Positions 1 through 9,010 of a stretch of 64,000 nucleotides of DNA are shown here, piece after piece. The position numbers and the translations under genes are program-made. The DNA lies in contig NZ_CP009354.1 in NCBI RefSeq assembly GCF_000772105.1, positions 1,116,001-1,180,000 of the forward strand, written 5' to 3'. This DNA is from Vibrio tubiashii ATCC 19109. GTDB lineage: Bacteria; Pseudomonadota; Gammaproteobacteria; Enterobacterales; Vibrionaceae. Within the stretch, counting starts at the first letter, position 1. Each line of letters begins with the position of its first letter. A model generated the notes under the pieces. It was given only the letters and a program-made list of their open reading frames with translations. It was not told the origin of the DNA and did no database searches.

Positions 1-677
1 GGAACCTCAAATTTTTGCGCAACCATAGTCCAAACGTAAGCTTCTTTCTTCATTCCTAGTCGGTAAGTTGTGCTAGCTAGGGATTTGAACACTTCATTAT
101 TGATATTGCTTTGGTTAGTTAGCTCTAGGGTGTGGATCAGAAGCTGACGCGTTTTTGCTTGGTCTCGGCTGGTGTAAAAGGTTGCGAGGGCATACTGCAT
201 TTCTGCGGTTTCTAATGCTTTCGTCCCTTCAAGCTGAAGGAAGCTTCGGCGCGCATCATCGCTGCCAATCTGGCTCCACAAAAAGTAAAGTGATTGTGGT
301 GAGTCTGACTTTTTGAGTATTGCGACAATGCTGTCTAAATCTTCCCCGGAATTAACCAGAGCAGTAAAACGCTGCTGCTTGACCCCTTTTTGGTCTAGTG
401 GCTGTATCTGAGAAGCCAGCTCTAAACATTTTTTATATGCCGCAACATACTCATACTCTTTAATCCGATTATTGTCTGTCGGGTTTTTTAATACTTCGAA
501 TCGGTGCCATACCAAATCAGTCCGTGGAACTCGACATTGACCGTCGCCCATATTTAAGCGCTCACATTGCAAAGCGGGATTGCTTTCACACAGCTGTTCG
601 GTGTTTTTGTTGCCTTCAAAGCACCCAACGAGGGTGGCACTGATACCAAAAAGAGTAAGTAGCTTGAATGATTTCAT
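1..677 (-). CDS. Partial lipoprotein, DUF2989-like
   Basis: The frame is open from an ATG at 677 to the window edge, so the 3' end is missing; 225 codons are visible. The N-terminus has a positively charged start (MKSFK), a short hydrophobic stretch and the lipobox LVGC with the lipidated Cys at about residue 19, so the product is predicted to be an exported, membrane-anchored lipoprotein. The rest is soluble, rich in short helical segments and has several Cys residues (CESNPALQCE, CRVPR). It resembles the DUF2989 family of Vibrio and Shewanella, whose function is not known to me. It is divergent from the yeaC-like gene at 783, with about 105 bp between them. The lipoprotein call is firm; the family name is from memory. 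Confidence 0.6.
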   Translation of the reverse strand, partial: MKSFKLLTLFGISATLVGCFEGNKNTEQLCESNPALQCERLNMGDGQCRVPRTDLVWHRFEVLKNPTDNNRIKEYEYVAAYKKCLELASQIQPLDQKGVKQQRFTALVNSGEDLDSIVAILKKSDSPQSLYFLWSQIGSDDARRSFLQLEGTKALETAEMQYALATFYTSRDQAKTRQLLIHTLELTNQSNINNEVFKSLASTTYRLGMKKEAYVWTMVAQKFEV

Positions 678-782
678 ACTGTCGTTGCTTGTGATCCGTT
701 ACACTTATTTATTGTAGTTTTCTTGACTGAGTCTACTGGCCAGTTAAGGTTCGCTTATCGCGACTGATTTTAAGGATAGACC

Positions 783-1064
783 ATGGACGCAGAGCAGTTA
801 ATTAATGCCATCACACCTGAGGCTTATGAGCGTCTACTTTTTGCTGTAGAAACAGGTAAGTGGCCTGAGGGTACCCCACTTTCTCAAGAGCAGCGAGACT
901 CTTGTATGCAAGCTGTGATGTTGTATCAATCTAAGCATAATGCAGAAGCGCAACATATGACAGTTGCTCAGGGCGGAGAAATTAGCTTTAAGTCGAAAGC
1001 TGAACTAAAAAAACAGTTTCAGCAGGGGCAAGAAGATATTGTTCGAGTGAATCCAAACGATTAA
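783..1064 (+). CDS. YeaC/DUF1315 family protein
   Basis: A 93-residue cytoplasmic protein without signal peptide or membrane segment. The pattern near the N-terminus (ITPEAYERLLFAVETGKWP, then PLSQEQRDSCMQAVMLYQ) is characteristic of the short YeaC/DUF1315 family of gammaproteobacteria, whose biochemical role is unknown. The length fits the family. The ATG is preceded by AAGGA at a good distance, so this start is well supported. A strong hairpin terminator follows 10 bp after the stop. It appears to be a single-gene transcript facing the ychJ operon tail to tail. Confidence 0.85.
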   Translation: MDAEQLINAITPEAYERLLFAVETGKWPEGTPLSQEQRDSCMQAVMLYQSKHNAEAQHMTVAQGGEISFKSKAELKKQFQQGQEDIVRVNPND

Positions 1065-1074
1065 CTTAAGATGT

Positions 1075-1102
1075 AAAAAGGCAGGTTCGAATCCTGCCTT
1101 TT
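1075..1102. terminator. Bidirectional terminator between yeaC-like gene and ychJ
   Basis: The stem AAAGGCAGG / CCTGCCTTT encloses the loop TTCGAAT and is bordered by A and T runs on both sides, so it can stop transcripts from either direction. The stem-loop happens to match the T-arm of a tRNA, but no other tRNA arm is present. Confidence 0.85.
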
Positions 1103-1109
1103 CTTTATC

Positions 1110-1619
1110 TTAACCACAGCACTTTTTAAATTTCTTACCACTACCGCAAATGCAAGGATCGTTGCGACCCACTTTTAAGTTTTGAACAGGTTGTGACAGT
1201 CTTGGATCAAGTGGCTGTTCAGGTTCCTGCGTTTGTGGGAATGAGCCGTCAATGTAGTACCAAAGCTCTTGCTCCTTGAGAAAGCGCGAGCGTTCTTCAA
1301 GACAATACTCTTGCCCACCCTGTTTAAAGTGAGCTTTAAAAGTAACAAACCCTTCGTTGCTATGGCTGCCGGGCTCAGCGCCGATCACTTCTAAGCCACA
1401 CCAGTCGCTATTGATTGAGTCTGCGATGGCTTCGCGTTCTTGCTCTGCATGGCAACTTGGGTGGTAGGTATTGATCACGTAATCGACCAAGCCCTTTACG
1501 TGAGCTGAGTAACGAGAACGCATCAGTTTTTCAGGTGTTTTAGCCTTTGAGTGGTCGTGATGGATTGGCTCGCAGCACTCACTGTAATCCTTTGGGTTTC
1601 CACAAGGACACGAATTCAT
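1110..1619 (-). CDS. YchJ-type SEC-C motif protein
   Basis: This 169-residue protein has an N-terminal cysteine motif ([13 protein letters not shown], residues 4-16) and a C-terminal SEC-C zinc-binding motif ([13 protein letters not shown], about 156-168), with the conserved [10 protein letters not shown] segment between. That is the layout of the YchJ (UPF0225) family; SEC-C motifs bind zinc and occur in SecA and other proteins. The exact role of YchJ is not established. The ATG has CGGAG five bases upstream. It lies 11 bp downstream of the EAL/HDOD gene on the same strand, so the two are probably one operon. Confidence 0.88.
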   Translation of the reverse strand: MNSCPCGNPKDYSECCEPIHHDHSKAKTPEKLMRSRYSAHVKGLVDYVINTYHPSCHAEQEREAIADSINSDWCGLEVIGAEPGSHSNEGFVTFKAHFKQGGQEYCLEERSRFLKEQELWYYIDGSFPQTQEPEQPLDPRLSQPVQNLKVGRNDPCICGSGKKFKKCCG

Positions 1620-1630
1620 AAAAACTCCGA

Positions 1631-2848
1631 TTAATTCGTTTTTACAGAAAGAAGATCAGCCGTCCATTTAACAGACGAGTCATAACATTCACTCAAAACG
1701 ATTTCATCAACACCGATTGAGTCACAGTGGCGGCGAACTTCTTCCCATTGGGCTTGTTCGTATGCTTTAGTCAGCATCAAAATTTCGCCTAGTATGCCTT
1801 CATTCTTTGTGATTGCGAGTTTTATTGACTCATCGACAGAGATTTCTTCAACGATTTGCTCTAGTGGCCTATCCAACAAGCTATCAAGCAGTGAGAACAT
1901 ACCCGTTAAAAATGCTTGCCCTGACTCAAACTTGGCGTCTAATCGTGAGGCAAGTAACTCACAGTATCTTGCTCTTTGGATCGATAATCCATAAAGATAA
2001 TCTGGCTTGCTCTCTTGGCTCGAAGCGAGAGATACGAGCGAAATGAACTTGCGTAGTTTGTCTTCACCTAGGTAAACCAAGGCTTGCTTGAAGGATTGGA
2101 TCTTGGTTTGAACTATCGAGGATGAGTTAACAAATGTCAGTAGCTTATAAGAAAGGGTAACGTCTTTGCTGATTAGCGACTCAATCGACTCATAATCCAT
2201 ATCTTGCTTGGAAATTTCGGTAAGTAACTGAATAACCGTCATAAATGAAGGCTCAAGTGACTTACGCGTTATCATCTCTGGTTTACTAAAGAAGTAACCT
2301 TGGAAATATTCAAAGCCAGCTTGCTTCGATTGTTCAAATTCTTCGTAAGTTTCTACTTTTTCAGCAAGAAACTTTATGTTGGTACCCGCTAAACGAAGAA
2401 TAAAGTTGCGTGCCTTTTCTATCGGGACGAGGCGAATATCGAATTTGATGATTGAGATATAAGGTAAGAAGGCTCGCCACTCTTTACTTGGGATAAAGTC
2501 ATCTAACGCAATTTTATAACCCGCGGCAGCCATCTCTTTGACGACATCGAGTAATTCTTTTGTCGGTGGGCAATCCTCTAAGATCTCAACAACGAGGTTA
2601 TCGGCTGGGAATAGGGTGGGCACCTTATTCAATAGGCTTTGGTAAGGGAAGTTAACGAACCCTAGTTTATCGCCAAGTGTCTCATAGTGTGTCGAGAGAA
2701 AATGATCTGATAGCAAGCGGCTTGTTGCATGTTCAGGATCGATTTCAGGAAAAGTGTTTTGCGGCCCATCTCTAAAAAGAAGTTCATACCCAACAGTTTG
2801 CTTATCTCTGTTGAGTATTGGTTGCCTAGCTATATATGAGTAAGTCAA
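1631..2848 (-). CDS. EAL/HDOD domain protein (CdgJ-like)
   Basis: A 405-residue protein with an EAL-type domain (about 1-200) followed by an HDOD domain (about 205-390). The name-giving motif reads EIL rather than EAL (VVEILED), but DDF, IKFD, AEKVE and FQGYFF, which carry metal and substrate residues of c-di-GMP phosphodiesterases, are all visible, so activity is possible. EAL-HDOD proteins such as CdgJ of V. cholerae affect motility and biofilm. The start is TTG: an in-frame TAG lies two codons upstream and no ATG occurs until far inside the EAL domain. The Shine-Dalgarno is weak, which together with TTG suggests low translation. ychJ follows in the same direction. Confidence 0.88.
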   Translation of the reverse strand: MTYSYIARQPILNRDKQTVGYELLFRDGPQNTFPEIDPEHATSRLLSDHFLSTHYETLGDKLGFVNFPYQSLLNKVPTLFPADNLVVEILEDCPPTKELLDVVKEMAAAGYKIALDDFIPSKEWRAFLPYISIIKFDIRLVPIEKARNFILRLAGTNIKFLAEKVETYEEFEQSKQAGFEYFQGYFFSKPEMITRKSLEPSFMTVIQLLTEISKQDMDYESIESLISKDVTLSYKLLTFVNSSSIVQTKIQSFKQALVYLGEDKLRKFISLVSLASSQESKPDYLYGLSIQRARYCELLASRLDAKFESGQAFLTGMFSLLDSLLDRPLEQIVEEISVDESIKLAITKNEGILGEILMLTKAYEQAQWEEVRRHCDSIGVDEIVLSECYDSSVKWTADLLSVKTN

Positions 2849-2930
2849 GATCTATACCACGTTCCATGTTCAAGTTGAGGAAAATTAGTCTTCATTAAGA
2901 ATGAACTAAATAACGTGAAAAATAAGTGAC

Positions 2931-3659
2931 TTAACCTGCAAAAGGCCGCTGCTGTAACTCAAACCCATTTTTATCGTACACCAAGACCGAGCCTTGTGTG
3001 TACCAGTCACCTAGCACAATTCTAGTATAGTCCGTTTCTAGAATTTGGAAGGAATGAACCTTAGGTCTATGTGTATGCCCATGTATCATTAGATCAACAT
3101 TGTGATGCTGCATAACGTTTTCGACTTCAGATTGAGTCACGTCCATAATATCGAGTGATTTAGTCTGTTTATCCGTTTTGATATCAGACTGGACCTTATT
3201 GACAATTTTCTTCTTAACGAACATTGGAATACGATTGAATACCCACTGCAACCAAGGTTGGTGAACTTTAGCGCGATATTCGAGGTACTTCACATCTTGG
3301 GTACAGAGCGTGTCTCCATGTAGGACAATCGCCTTACGCCCATAAAGGTCTATGACAGTCTCATCGCCAAGTAATGTCACCCCTGTCTGTCGACTGAATC
3401 GTTTTCCAACAAGAAAGTCTCGATTGCCTTGGGTAAAGAAACAAGGAATACCTTTGTCAGTGAGGGTTTTAAATTCAGCACGGATAGATGAAGCGAAATC
3501 CGAACGGTCATCATCGCCAATCCAAAACTCAAACAAATCGCCAAGGACGTAAAGTGCATCGGCATGGATTGCTTCTTCACGCATAAAGCGAACAAAACAT
3601 CGAGTGATGTCGGGAGTTGTCGGGGAAAGGTGTAAATCAGATATAAAAAGTGTGGTCAT
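2931..3659 (-). CDS. lpxH: UDP-2,3-diacylglucosamine diphosphatase LpxH
   Basis: LpxH hydrolyses UDP-2,3-diacylglucosamine to lipid X in lipid A synthesis at the inner membrane face. The 242-residue protein carries the calcineurin-like metallophosphoesterase motifs: D8-x-H10 (ISDLHLS), [11 protein letters not shown] near residue 41, GNRDF near 79, a metal His in VLHGDT near 114, and HGHTHRP near 195. Length and motifs match the E. coli enzyme. It lies just downstream of ppiB on the same strand, as in E. coli, with a hairpin between them. No convincing Shine-Dalgarno precedes the ATG. Confidence 0.96.
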   Translation of the reverse strand: MTTLFISDLHLSPTTPDITRCFVRFMREEAIHADALYVLGDLFEFWIGDDDRSDFASSIRAEFKTLTDKGIPCFFTQGNRDFLVGKRFSRQTGVTLLGDETVIDLYGRKAIVLHGDTLCTQDVKYLEYRAKVHQPWLQWVFNRIPMFVKKKIVNKVQSDIKTDKQTKSLDIMDVTQSEVENVMQHHNVDLMIHGHTHRPKVHSFQILETDYTRIVLGDWYTQGSVLVYDKNGFELQQRPFAG

Positions 3660-3671
3660 AGGTAAATAGCA

Positions 3672-3698
3672 AAAGAGCGCATAACGCGCTCTTTTTTA
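3672..3698. terminator. Hairpin between ppiB and lpxH
   Basis: Stem AAGAGCGC / GCGCTCTT with a five-base loop. On the plus strand it is followed by six T; on the minus strand, the direction of ppiB, by four T and then GC. It probably terminates part of the ppiB transcript before lpxH, whose start is only about 12 bases further on. Confidence 0.65.
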
Positions 3699-3702
3699 TA
3701 GA

Positions 3703-4197
3703 TTATTCTTCGATTGTTGTACCAGTGATAAGTACATCTTCTAGTGGTACATCTTGGTGCATGCCGTAAGAACCTGTGCTCACGCCTTTGATCTTGTTCA
3801 CGATCTCCATGCCTTCGATCACTTCACCGAATACACAGTAACCCCAACCGTCAAGGCTTTCGCTACGGAAGTCTAGGAACGTGTTGTTGTTAACGTTGAT
3901 GAAGAACTGAGAGCTAGCAGAGTGCGGCTCCATTGTACGCGCCATAGCAAGCGTGCCCACTTTGTTGCTTAGGCCATTGTTTGCTTCGTTTTTGATTGGT
4001 GCACGAGTTGCCTTCTCTTTTAGGCCAGACTCCATGCCACCACCTTGAATCATGAAACCGTCGATAACACGGTGGAACAACGTGTTGTCGTAAAAACCAT
4101 CACGGCAGTACTGTAGGAAGTTTGCACTTGTTTCAGGTGCTTTCTCTTCGTTTAGTTGAATTTTGATGTCACCAAAATTTGTGTGAAGGGTGATCAT
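3703..4197 (-). CDS. ppiB: Peptidyl-prolyl cis-trans isomerase B
   Basis: A 164-residue cyclophilin that speeds cis-trans isomerisation of prolyl bonds in the cytoplasm; there is no signal peptide, which separates it from the periplasmic PpiA. Typical motifs are [14 protein letters not shown] (catalytic Arg), [17 protein letters not shown] and [15 protein letters not shown]. The start at 4197 is chosen because AAAGGA precedes it and the product then begins [13 protein letters not shown], as in the family; an upstream in-frame start at 4236 would add 13 unconserved residues. It is divergent from cysS, as in E. coli. Confidence 0.97.
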   Translation of the reverse strand: MITLHTNFGDIKIQLNEEKAPETSANFLQYCRDGFYDNTLFHRVIDGFMIQGGGMESGLKEKATRAPIKNEANNGLSNKVGTLAMARTMEPHSASSQFFINVNNNTFLDFRSESLDGWGYCVFGEVIEGMEIVNKIKGVSTGSYGMHQDVPLEDVLITGTTIEE

Positions 4198-4351
4198 GAT
4201 TTTTTCCTTTAGCTGAGTATTTTGCTTTGAGCCCAAGATTCTAACTTAACTTTTCAGACATTAATACGTGAAAAGTAAGGGTTGAGACTTGAGTATAGGT
4301 GTTAATGATGGCTTTTTGCTCGATTCAGGGATTACCTAATAGAGCGTGACT

Positions 4352-4360
4352 TGATATACT
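4352..4360 (+). promoter_or_regulatory. Candidate extended -10 promoter for cysS
   Basis: TGATATACT fits an extended -10 element (TGNTATACT) about 40 bp before the cysS start. No good -35 is visible at the right spacing, as is common for extended -10 promoters. Confidence 0.45.
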
Positions 4361-4400
4361 GAGCCACTATTTTGTTTCACCCAAATATTAGAAAGAGATC

Positions 4401-5783
4401 ATGTTAAAGATATATAACACACTCACAAGACAGAAAGAGGAATTCAAACCAATCAATGCTGGCAAAGTTGGCATGTATGTCTGTGGGGTAACCATCTATG
4501 ATCTCTGTCATATAGGACATGGTCGTACGTTTGTTTCTTTTGACGTTGTTTCACGTTACTTACGCTACTTAGGCTATGACTTAACCTTTGTTCGCAACAT
4601 CACGGATATCGACGACAAGATCATCAAGCGCGCGAACGAAAACGGCGAGACTTGTGACTCTCTGACTGAGCGTTTAATCGGTGAAATGCACGCTGATTTT
4701 GATGCTTTGAACATGAAGCGCCCTGACATCGAACCTCGTGCGACGGAATACATCGCAGAGATCATTGAACTGGTTCAAAAGCTTATAGAGCGTGGATTTG
4801 CTTATGTTGCTGACAATGGCGACGTTATGTTTGAAATCGCAAAATATGATGATTACGGCAAACTGTCACGCCAAGACCTAGAGCAGCTACAAGCAGGCGC
4901 TCGTGTCGAGATTGAAAGTGCAAAGCGTAGCTCTTTAGACTTTGTACTTTGGAAGATGTCTAAGCCAGGTGAACCAACATGGGAATCACCATGGGGCCCA
5001 GGCCGTCCGGGTTGGCATATCGAGTGTTCAGCGATGAACTCTTCGATTCTTGGAAACCACTTTGATATTCACGGTGGTGGTTCAGACCTGCAGTTCCCGC
5101 ACCATGAAAATGAAATCGCTCAATCATGCTGTGCGCACGGAACAGATTACGTGAACACTTGGATGCACAGTGGCATGGTTATGGTTGATCGCGAGAAGAT
5201 GTCGAAATCACTCGGTAACTTCTTCACTATTCGCGATGTGCTTGGCCATTATGATCCTGAAACTGTACGTTACTTCCTGATGTCAGGCCACTACCGTAGC
5301 CAGCTAAACTACAGTGAAGAGAACCTAAATCAAGCGCGCGCATCTCTAGAGCGTCTATACACCTCTTTGCGTGGTCTTGACCTATCAACGCCAGCCGCTG
5401 GTGGTGAAGAGTACGTGAAGCGTTTCACTGAAGCGATGAACGATGATTTCAACACGCCAGAAGCATACTCAGTGCTGTTTGACATGGCGCGTGAAATTAA
5501 CCGCGTGAAGACAGAAGATATCGCCACCGCAAGCGCACTGGGTTCTTTAATGCGCGAACTAGCAGATGTGATCGGTATTCTTCACCAAGATCCAGAAGCT
5601 TTCCTAAAAGGTGATTCTGGCAGCGACGACGAAGTGGCAGAAATCGAAGCACTGATTAAGCTACGTAATGACTCTCGCGCAGCCAAAGATTGGGCAAATG
5701 CAGATATGGCACGCGATAAGCTGACAGAAATGGGCATTGTTCTTGAAGACGGCCCAGAAGGGACAACGTGGCGTCGTAAGTAA
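4401..5783 (+). CDS. cysS: Cysteinyl-tRNA synthetase
   Basis: Class I aminoacyl-tRNA synthetase of 460 residues, charging tRNA-Cys in the cytoplasm. The HIGH motif is at residues 37-40 (CHIGHGRTF) and KMSKS at 266-270; YVCGVTIYD near residue 28 and WHIECSAM supply zinc-binding cysteines, and HHENEIAQS contributes further ligands. The C-terminal helical anticodon-binding part ends with the family-typical [11 protein letters not shown]. Length equals the usual 460 or so. The ATG follows AAGAGATC. Transcribed alone, divergent from ppiB. Confidence 0.98.
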   Translation: MLKIYNTLTRQKEEFKPINAGKVGMYVCGVTIYDLCHIGHGRTFVSFDVVSRYLRYLGYDLTFVRNITDIDDKIIKRANENGETCDSLTERLIGEMHADFDALNMKRPDIEPRATEYIAEIIELVQKLIERGFAYVADNGDVMFEIAKYDDYGKLSRQDLEQLQAGARVEIESAKRSSLDFVLWKMSKPGEPTWESPWGPGRPGWHIECSAMNSSILGNHFDIHGGGSDLQFPHHENEIAQSCCAHGTDYVNTWMHSGMVMVDREKMSKSLGNFFTIRDVLGHYDPETVRYFLMSGHYRSQLNYSEENLNQARASLERLYTSLRGLDLSTPAAGGEEYVKRFTEAMNDDFNTPEAYSVLFDMAREINRVKTEDIATASALGSLMRELADVIGILHQDPEAFLKGDSGSDDEVAEIEALIKLRNDSRAAKDWANADMARDKLTEMGIVLEDGPEGTTWRRK

Positions 5784-5806
5784 GCGATACGCATACAAAT
5801 ATTTAA

Positions 5807-5836
5807 GGGCTGTTAATTCAGCCCTTTTCTTTAAAT
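5807..5836 (+). terminator. Terminator after cysS
   Basis: AAGGGCTG ttaatt CAGCCCTT followed by TTCTTT: a strong stem and short T run between cysS and tdk, so tdk probably relies on its own promoter or on read-through. Confidence 0.75.
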
Positions 5837-5864
5837 TTTATTATTTTTATACGGGTAACAAACA

Positions 5865-6443
5865 GTGGCACAGATGTACTTCTATTACTCAGCAATGAAT
5901 GCGGGTAAATCAACCACTCTTCTTCAGTCTTCTTTTAACTATCAAGAACGCGGCATGAACCCAGTGATTTTTACCGCTGCTCTAGATGACCGCTATGGTA
6001 TTGGTAAAGTGAGCTCACGTATTGGTTTGCAGTCAGATGCTCAGCTATTCAATGCCGAGACAAACCTGTATCAAGAGATCTCTGCGCTAAATGAAGTTGA
6101 AAAACGTCACTGTATTTTGGTCGATGAGTGTCAGTTTCTGAGTAAAGAGCAAGTTTACCAACTGACCGAAGTCGTAGATAAACTGCATATTCCTGTGCTT
6201 TGTTACGGGCTGAGAACAGACTTTCTTGGTGAGCTGTTTGAAGGGAGTAAATACCTACTGTCTTGGGCAGACAAATTGATAGAGCTAAAAACTATTTGTC
6301 ACTGTGGACGTAAAGCCAACATGGTGATTCGCACTGACGAACATGGCGTAGCGATTAAAGAGGGTGACCAAGTCGCGATTGGTGGCAATGACCGCTATGT
6401 ATCCGTTTGTCGCGAGCATTATAAAGAGGCACTAGGCAAATAA
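5865..6443 (+). CDS. tdk: Thymidine kinase
   Basis: Type II thymidine kinase, 192 residues, phosphorylating thymidine to dTMP in nucleotide salvage. The P-loop is [12 protein letters not shown] near residues 11-22, the Walker B-like segment is [25 protein letters not shown] is the conserved central block, and the zinc-binding lasso region has CHCGRKA plus a distal CREH. The start is GTG at 5865, giving [16 protein letters not shown] as in relatives; an ATG four codons in is an alternative. It stands 82 bp after cysS, separated by a terminator. Confidence 0.97.
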   Translation: MAQMYFYYSAMNAGKSTTLLQSSFNYQERGMNPVIFTAALDDRYGIGKVSSRIGLQSDAQLFNAETNLYQEISALNEVEKRHCILVDECQFLSKEQVYQLTEVVDKLHIPVLCYGLRTDFLGELFEGSKYLLSWADKLIELKTICHCGRKANMVIRTDEHGVAIKEGDQVAIGGNDRYVSVCREHYKEALGK

Positions 6444-6450
6444 ACCTCAA

Positions 6451-6577
6451 TCCCCTTCATTCTTGAAGTTGCAGCTTTGTTAACTGCGCCAATTCACCCT
6501 AATCACATAGAACACCTATGCTCATAGGGCTGAATTGTCTTGTTGCCGCGCTGCAATTCCAATTATTTCGGGTATAG
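6451..6577. repeat. Dispersed palindromic intergenic repeat (about 127 bp)
   Basis: An imperfect inverted repeat between tdk and infA. Left arm CTTGAAGTTGCAG pairs with right arm CTGCAATTCCAATT, inner arms CCAATTCACCC and GGGCTGAATTG also pair, and the centre is CATAG aacac CTATG. It has no coding capacity. Similar sequences are common between genes in Vibrio genomes, from memory; only this copy was noticed in the window. Confidence 0.6.
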
Positions 6578-6590
6578 TCAAATGGAAACA

Positions 6591-6620
6591 AAAAAGCGAA
6601 GCCATGAGCTTCGCTTTTTT
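6591..6620. terminator. Terminator of infA
   Basis: AAAAAGCGAAGC catga GCTTCGCTTTTTT: a perfect stem with A and T runs on both sides, 43 bp beyond the infA stop; it may also serve tdk from the other side. Confidence 0.85.
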
Positions 6621-6662
6621 GTCTGTATTCGAATAATTCGGAATGCGCTAGGCAGTCAGAGA

Positions 6663-6881
<219 letters not shown>

Positions 6882-6961
6882 TTAATCCTCTTTTAAAAAT
6901 GGACGATTTCAACCGGCGCATAATGCCGATAAAAATGAATTAAGTAAAGTTGGGGCGTATT

Positions 6962-7660
6962 CTACCCTTGCCAACGCTGATTTACTAGCCTTTGATGACG
7001 CTGAAATCGGACTTTATAGTTCATCGCTGGGCATTCATCGATTTGATAGCCTAGGTAAAGCCATTGTTTACCTTGCTCTTGGCAGTATTGGATTTGGAAT
7101 AATACCGCCAGTGTACCGAGAGAAAGCGCATAATCCGGGTCAAAATAGGTGTAGAAAGCACTCACGCTATTGGAAAGAATATCGGTGACCGCGATGGCAA
7201 TGAGCTTGTCTTGGTCGTAGATATGCAAATATTGAGTATTAAGCCAAGCACATTGAGAAAACTGAGCGAACTCTTTTTGCTTGGGTGGGTACATAGTTCC
7301 GTTACGATGCCTTGCTTCAATGTAACGTGAATAGAGTTCAAACCAGTTATCATCCATCTGCTCTTTTAGCTGCCATGAGAAGGCTTTTGCTTTATTCAGC
7401 AGTCGTTTTTGGTTGCGAGACGTAACAAAATCAGGGATAGACACTCGGATAGCTTGGCACGCACTACATAGATCGCAGTGGGGTTTATAGATGGTATCGC
7501 CACTGCGTCTGAATCCGTTGGCGAGCAAGACCTCGTAGCTCGAACCGCAATGCATCGTCGGATCGAGAGCGACCGCAACGCGCTCTTGCCTATCTGCCAG
7601 ATAGCTACAAGGGTGGCAATCGGTTAATCCAATGCGTATTTGTTGCAGATCCGAACTCAT
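6962..7660 (-). CDS. bpt: Leucyl-tRNA--protein transferase Bpt
   Basis: Bpt transfers Leu from Leu-tRNA to proteins with N-terminal Asp or Glu, creating a destabilising N-degron that ClpS recognises. The 232-residue product has the conserved N-terminal cysteines (DCHPCSYL and CDLCSACQAIRVSIP), and the transferase block VSAFYTYFDPDYALSLGTLAVL followed by YLGYQIDECPAMNYK. The start at 7660 is preceded by GGGGAGAATA and overlaps the aat stop by one base (TAATG), suggesting translational coupling; a start at 7672 would add four residues. clpS and clpA, the readers of this signal, are at 50.3-52.9 kb. Confidence 0.95.
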   Translation of the reverse strand: MSSDLQQIRIGLTDCHPCSYLADRQERVAVALDPTMHCGSSYEVLLANGFRRSGDTIYKPHCDLCSACQAIRVSIPDFVTSRNQKRLLNKAKAFSWQLKEQMDDNWFELYSRYIEARHRNGTMYPPKQKEFAQFSQCAWLNTQYLHIYDQDKLIAIAVTDILSNSVSAFYTYFDPDYALSLGTLAVLFQIQYCQEQGKQWLYLGYQIDECPAMNYKVRFQRHQRLVNQRWQG

Positions 7661-8379
7661 TATTCTCCCCATGATTCACTGGTTAATTGCTGTTTTGAGA
7701 AACAGTTCTCCAGTAGCGGTTCATTATTATAGGATAGCAGTGTTTGAATAAAGTCTTCACGATTGAGCTCAATTGCGCCAAGAGAAGCAAGATGAGGGTT
7801 TATCACCTGACAATCGATTAGCTTACCGCCGTGTTGTTCAAAATGGCGGCAAAAATACCACAGCGCGATCTTAGATGCGTTCGTTTCTAAACTAAACATC
7901 GACTCACCACAAAAAACTTGTCCAATTGAAATCCCATACAGACCGCCAATCAACTTATCAGCGTGCCACACCTCAACTGAGTGACAGTGCCCTTGCTGTG
8001 CCAAGGTTTTATAAGCACTGCGCATTTCTTCATTAAGCCATGTCTCTTCTTTGCTTCGGGTCGAGGCGCAGTAGTCGATGACTTGTTCAGTCGCATGGTT
8101 AATCGTCACGCGGTAAGCCAGTTTTCTTTGAAATTTTTTGAGACTTTTGGCTGGTTGAAATGTCTTAGGATTAAAGACAGCACGTGGCGATGGGCTCCAC
8201 CAAAGAATAGGCTCTCCGGGTCCATACCATGGGAAGATGCCATTTTGATAGGCGAGTATTAGCCTTTCTGCACTGAGGTCTCCACCAAAGGCGAGTAAAC
8301 CATTAGGGTCAGATAACGCATCAAAGGTGGATGGAAACCAAAGTTTGTCGGGATCAAGTTCAGTGAGATAAATCGCCAT
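7660..8379 (-). CDS. aat: Leucyl/phenylalanyl-tRNA--protein transferase
   Basis: Aat adds Leu or Phe to proteins with N-terminal Arg or Lys, the other branch of bacterial N-degron tagging. The 239-residue protein shows the family blocks FPSTFDALSDPNGLLAFGGDLS, AYQNGIFPWYGPGEPILWWSPSPRAV, SVEVWHADKLIGGLYGISIGQVFCGESMFS and LIDCQVINPHLASLGA. It is first in the aat-bpt-infA operon and is divergent from the glycine-zipper gene with only 20 bp between start codons, so the two promoters must overlap the coding starts. Confidence 0.97.
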   Translation of the reverse strand: MAIYLTELDPDKLWFPSTFDALSDPNGLLAFGGDLSAERLILAYQNGIFPWYGPGEPILWWSPSPRAVFNPKTFQPAKSLKKFQRKLAYRVTINHATEQVIDYCASTRSKEETWLNEEMRSAYKTLAQQGHCHSVEVWHADKLIGGLYGISIGQVFCGESMFSLETNASKIALWYFCRHFEQHGGKLIDCQVINPHLASLGAIELNREDFIQTLLSYNNEPLLENCFSKQQLTSESWGE

Positions 8380-8399
8380 GAATGAAATGAGGAAAGAAA

Positions 8400-8855
8400 A
8401 TGAAGAAGTTACTTTGGATCATATTGGTTTTTCCCTTAATTGCCAATGCGGCCTACCAAAGAAATACGGCTCGCCCAGTCAACGAAGTTGTGTTTGGTCA
8501 GGTAGAGACAGTGAGATACATCACCCAGCAAGATATTATTAAATCGAAAGGTTCAGGGTGGGAAACGCTGTTAGGAGCCGTTGTGGGTGGTTTAGTTGGC
8601 AACCAGTTTGGCGGTGGTAGCGGAAAAGAAGTGGCGACAGCAGTTGGAGCGGTTGCAGGGGCAGGTATCGCGCGAAGCCAAGCCAATCAAGAATACTCAG
8701 TGGAGTATAAATTGGTAGAAATACTGATTGAAACGGACAAGGGTAAGTTGATTGACGTTATCCAAGACGTCGATAACACCATGTTGTTTGAGCGAGGAGA
8801 CAAAGTTCGTATTCTCTATTTCGATGATGGGGTACGCGTCGATAAGGAATATTGA
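8400..8855 (+). CDS. Glycine-zipper envelope protein
   Basis: A 151-residue protein with a cleavable-looking signal peptide (MKKLLWIILVFPLIANA) and no lipobox. Residues about 58-95 form a glycine zipper (LLGAVVGGLVGNQFGGGSG, then GAVAGAGIA), the Rick_17kDa/SlyB-like two-helix membrane module. The C-terminal part (VEYKLVEILIETDKGKLIDVIQD) is a small beta domain. Proteins of this class sit in the outer membrane or periplasm and affect envelope integrity, but no specific role can be assigned here. It is divergent from aat. Confidence 0.8.
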   Translation: MKKLLWIILVFPLIANAAYQRNTARPVNEVVFGQVETVRYITQQDIIKSKGSGWETLLGAVVGGLVGNQFGGGSGKEVATAVGAVAGAGIARSQANQEYSVEYKLVEILIETDKGKLIDVIQDVDNTMLFERGDKVRILYFDDGVRVDKEY

Positions 8856-8971
8856 TAGGGTTTGTTACCAGCGGTTGGGTGAGATAATTATTCAGCGCTA
8901 TTCGTGATTTGGGTCTGGTTTTACACAGGGAATTTAGATAGGCTGCAAGTACGAAGAATTTTTCATCGTCC

Positions 8972-8989
8972 CGCTTAGGAAGGCGGGGT
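8972..8989 (+). promoter_or_regulatory. Small hairpin in the aroA leader
   Basis: CCCGC and GCGGG form a short GC stem about 22 bp before the aroA start. No T run follows. It may affect translation initiation of aroA, but there is no further evidence. Confidence 0.3.
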
Positions 8990-9010
8990 GAGCAAGGAAT
9001 ATCAATTTTA

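Noticed and set aside
1076..1102. Possible tRNA gene because of a perfect T-arm
   Set aside because: No D-arm, anticodon arm or acceptor stem on either strand; the flanking sequence is coding and the hairpin works as a terminator.
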